DNA of 64,000 nt. Origin: an uncultured Eubacteriales bacterium. Its GTDB lineage: Bacteria > Bacillota > Clostridia > Christensenellales > CAG-138. The stretch covers positions 227,603-291,602 of the forward strand of contig CADCJW010000002.1 in the NCBI GenBank assembly GCA_902801845.1, given 5' to 3'. The translations under genes and the position numbers were made by a program. Shown in pieces: positions 62,573 through 64,000 of this stretch (position 1 is the first letter of the stretch; each line of letters begins with the position of its first letter). Below the pieces are notes generated by a model that worked only from the letters and a program-made list of their open reading frames with translations, had not been told where the DNA came from and searched no databases.

Positions 62573-64000
62573 CTATTCTTTTGCGTTTTGGTAGATATCG
62601 AAGGCGGTCTCGGCGTGGGCTTCGTCCGCGGCCACGGTGGCCCGGTTGATCATACTGGCCACGCACAGGTCCTCCTTCAACGAGAAGTTCCATTCCGTGA
62701 GGAACCCTTCATTCCAGCCGCCGTGGTAGGCCATTTCCGGATGGTTGACCCCTCGATAGATGCACAGGCCGTAGTTGTCCAGCACCGGCTCCATCATGCG
62801 GCGGGCGGTCTTCTTTTTGAGGAAGCCGCCCCTGCGGTAGCTCCTCGATAGGGCCAGGCCCACCTTGACCAGCTCCGTGGGCGTGGTCCAAAGGCCCGCC
62901 GCCGCGTGCTCGGGGTAGTAGTGGTAGCCGTGAGCCAGGTCCTCCTTCTGGGCAAGACGGCCGCCGAAGGCCGCGTTCGCTAGCTTATCCTCGTCCAGGG
63001 GTTGGAAATAGCCGGTGCGGACGAGACCCAGGGGCTCCGCCACCTCCTTTTGGAAGGCGTCCCGTAGGGTGGTGCCCGTGATGCGGGTGAAGGCAAGCTC
63101 GGCGAGAGTGATGCCGCCGCCCGAGTACATGTGCTGCTTGCCGTAGGGCCGGATCCGCCGGAGCCGGGGCGTGTTGCCCTTGCCCGAGAGCACGTCCTCC
63201 AAAGACAGGGGCTCGTGGGCGGCCGGATAGCCCGGGAAGCCGTGGACGTTATACCCCGCCGTGTGAGAGAGCAGGGCGGCGAAGGTCACCGGGCCCTTCT
63301 TCACGAACTCCGGCACCACGCCGGAGATGTCCGCGTCGAGATCGATCTTCCCCTTATCCGCGTAGCGCAGGAGGGTCAGGGCGAACATGGGCTTAGAGAC
63401 GGAGCCCGCCTGGAAGAGCATGTCCGGGTTCACCGGGAAATCCTGGCCGTACCGGCCGCTGCCGGCGCAGTAGGTGCTCAAATCGCCCTCGTCGTCTGAA
63501 ACGGCGATGCTGACGCCGTAGTCCTTCTTCCCCTGGATATGCAGCGCCTTGTCCACGTCCAGGCCGTAGAAGTCCTTGACAAGCTTCCGGGGGCCCTGCA
63601 GCATCCGCATGAGCACCGCCTCGTCGTCGTCGATCACGCCGGTCTCCCGAAAGCCGGCCTTGTGATAGACGTGAAGGCCCCGCGCGTTCTCGGGCTCCGT
63701 GGAGAGGTAGAGCCGGTCCGCGCCGCGGTCCTTGAAATAGCGGATGATCTCGTCCATGGCAGCCTGGCCGTAGCCCTTGCCCTGGTAGCGCTGGTCGATC
63801 ATGAACCGCCAGAGATAATACCGATCCTCCTCGTCCTCGTCCTCGGGGTCGAAGATGAACATGCAGAAGCCCACCAGCTCCTCGTCCGCATAGATGGCGA
63901 AGGGCCGGGCCACGCCGGGGGCCTCCGCTTCGGTTTCCGCAAATTGACGCAAAGACACGTCGTTGGGGGCCACGAAGGGCTGGTCCTCCCGCACGTTGAG
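62573..64000 (-). CDS. GNAT-beta-lactamase-fold fusion protein (5' end beyond the window)
   Basis: At least 475 residues, with the frame open to the right edge. The first ~130 residues are a GNAT domain ('WRFMIDQRYQGKGYGQAAMDEII'), very like the separate GNAT at 58259. From ~150 on is a class C beta-lactamase-fold hydrolase with SVSK and YSGGGITLAEL. It lacks the shared C-terminal domain seen in its neighbours. The GTG at 63994 is probably internal, because ~20 more N-terminal residues are expected. Co-directional with the three genes to its left, 9 bp from the next. Confidence 0.85.
   Translation of the reverse strand, partial: LNVREDQPFVAPNDVSLRQFAETEAEAPGVARPFAIYADEELVGFCMFIFDPEDEDEEDRYYLWRFMIDQRYQGKGYGQAAMDEIIRYFKDRGADRLYLSTEPENARGLHVYHKAGFRETGVIDDDEAVLMRMLQGPRKLVKDFYGLDVDKALHIQGKKDYGVSIAVSDDEGDLSTYCAGSGRYGQDFPVNPDMLFQAGSVSKPMFALTLLRYADKGKIDLDADISGVVPEFVKKGPVTFAALLSHTAGYNVHGFPGYPAAHEPLSLEDVLSGKGNTPRLRRIRPYGKQHMYSGGGITLAELAFTRITGTTLRDAFQKEVAEPLGLVRTGYFQPLDEDKLANAAFGGRLAQKEDLAHGYHYYPEHAAAGLWTTPTELVKVGLALSRSYRRGGFLKKKTARRMMEPVLDNYGLCIYRGVNHPEMAYHGGWNEGFLTEWNFSLKEDLCVASMINRATVAADEAHAETAFDIYQNAKE

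Overview
The window reads as a chromosome segment of a high-GC, gut-type Clostridia member (Bacillota). Evidence: an ATP-type PEP carboxykinase, the DapF/DapL (LL-diaminopimelate aminotransferase) route, AGGAGG ribosome-binding sites throughout, genome-encoded tRNA CCA ends, and Clostridia-type mobile-element families (TnpX-like serine recombinase, TnpV, MobL). I cannot fix the genus from sequence alone.

Layout. (1) 1-3235: chromosome, with a secreted DUF218/YdcF protein, pckA and the 5' half of a tRNA-Leu(CAA) gene. (2) 3236-36614: a ~33.4 kb mosaic island that splits this tRNA in its anticodon loop; the missing 3' half lies at 36615-36672 and base-pairs exactly with the 5' half. The island carries a complete replacement tRNA-Leu(CAA) at 3385-3472. 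It contains two paralogous mobilizable modules. Module 1 (~3.5-18.8 kb) has a large serine recombinase, TnpW-like protein, ParB, MobL and RepA-like ATPase, then a sigma-like gene, a two-component/FtsX-ABC cluster, TnpV, and a toxin-antitoxin-SecB-like chaperone (TAC) operon. Module 2 (~18.8-36.6 kb) has a tyrosine integrase, small HTH protein, ParB, MobL and RepA-like ATPase. It continues with a remarkable array of four promoter/palindrome units, a methylase-specificity fusion with a partner protein, a type I restriction locus wrecked by an hsdS::hsdR deletion, a DUF4143 ATPase, SLOG/XRE genes, a GIY-YIG protein, TnpV and HTH. No conjugation (type IV secretion) genes are visible, so these look like mobilizable rather than self-transmissible elements. 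(3) 36673-39813: further AT-rich accretion (GIY-YIG/DUF4357, DUF2188, small Cys-rich and XRE genes), ending in a 25-bp direct repeat that also occurs at 18824-18848 next to the integrase.

(4) 39814-64000: chromosome. It holds a voltage-gated K+ channel, a ChvE/MmsA/GguB-type sugar ABC transporter, a CAT-fold acyltransferase with a YfcE phosphodiesterase, and a glutamine-centred run on the + strand: pyrG-glnA-dapF-dapL-glmS-guaA. In that run glutamine synthetase sits among three glutamine amidotransferases. After a bidirectional terminator come a duplicated beta-helix secreted protein and a cluster of GNAT and class-C beta-lactamase-like genes that have been shuffled and fused and share a C-terminal domain; the last runs off the right edge.

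The most interesting items are the TAC operon (17383-18652), the four-unit paired-palindrome promoter array (24859-26020), the split/replaced tRNA-Leu with tandem integration scars, the covarying oriT-like hairpins between mobL and the ATPase gene in both modules, and a dispersed intergenic double-hairpin repeat (copies at 1183, 47457 and, partly, 52851). Start sites given are those supported by a ribosome-binding site; several are TTG or GTG.
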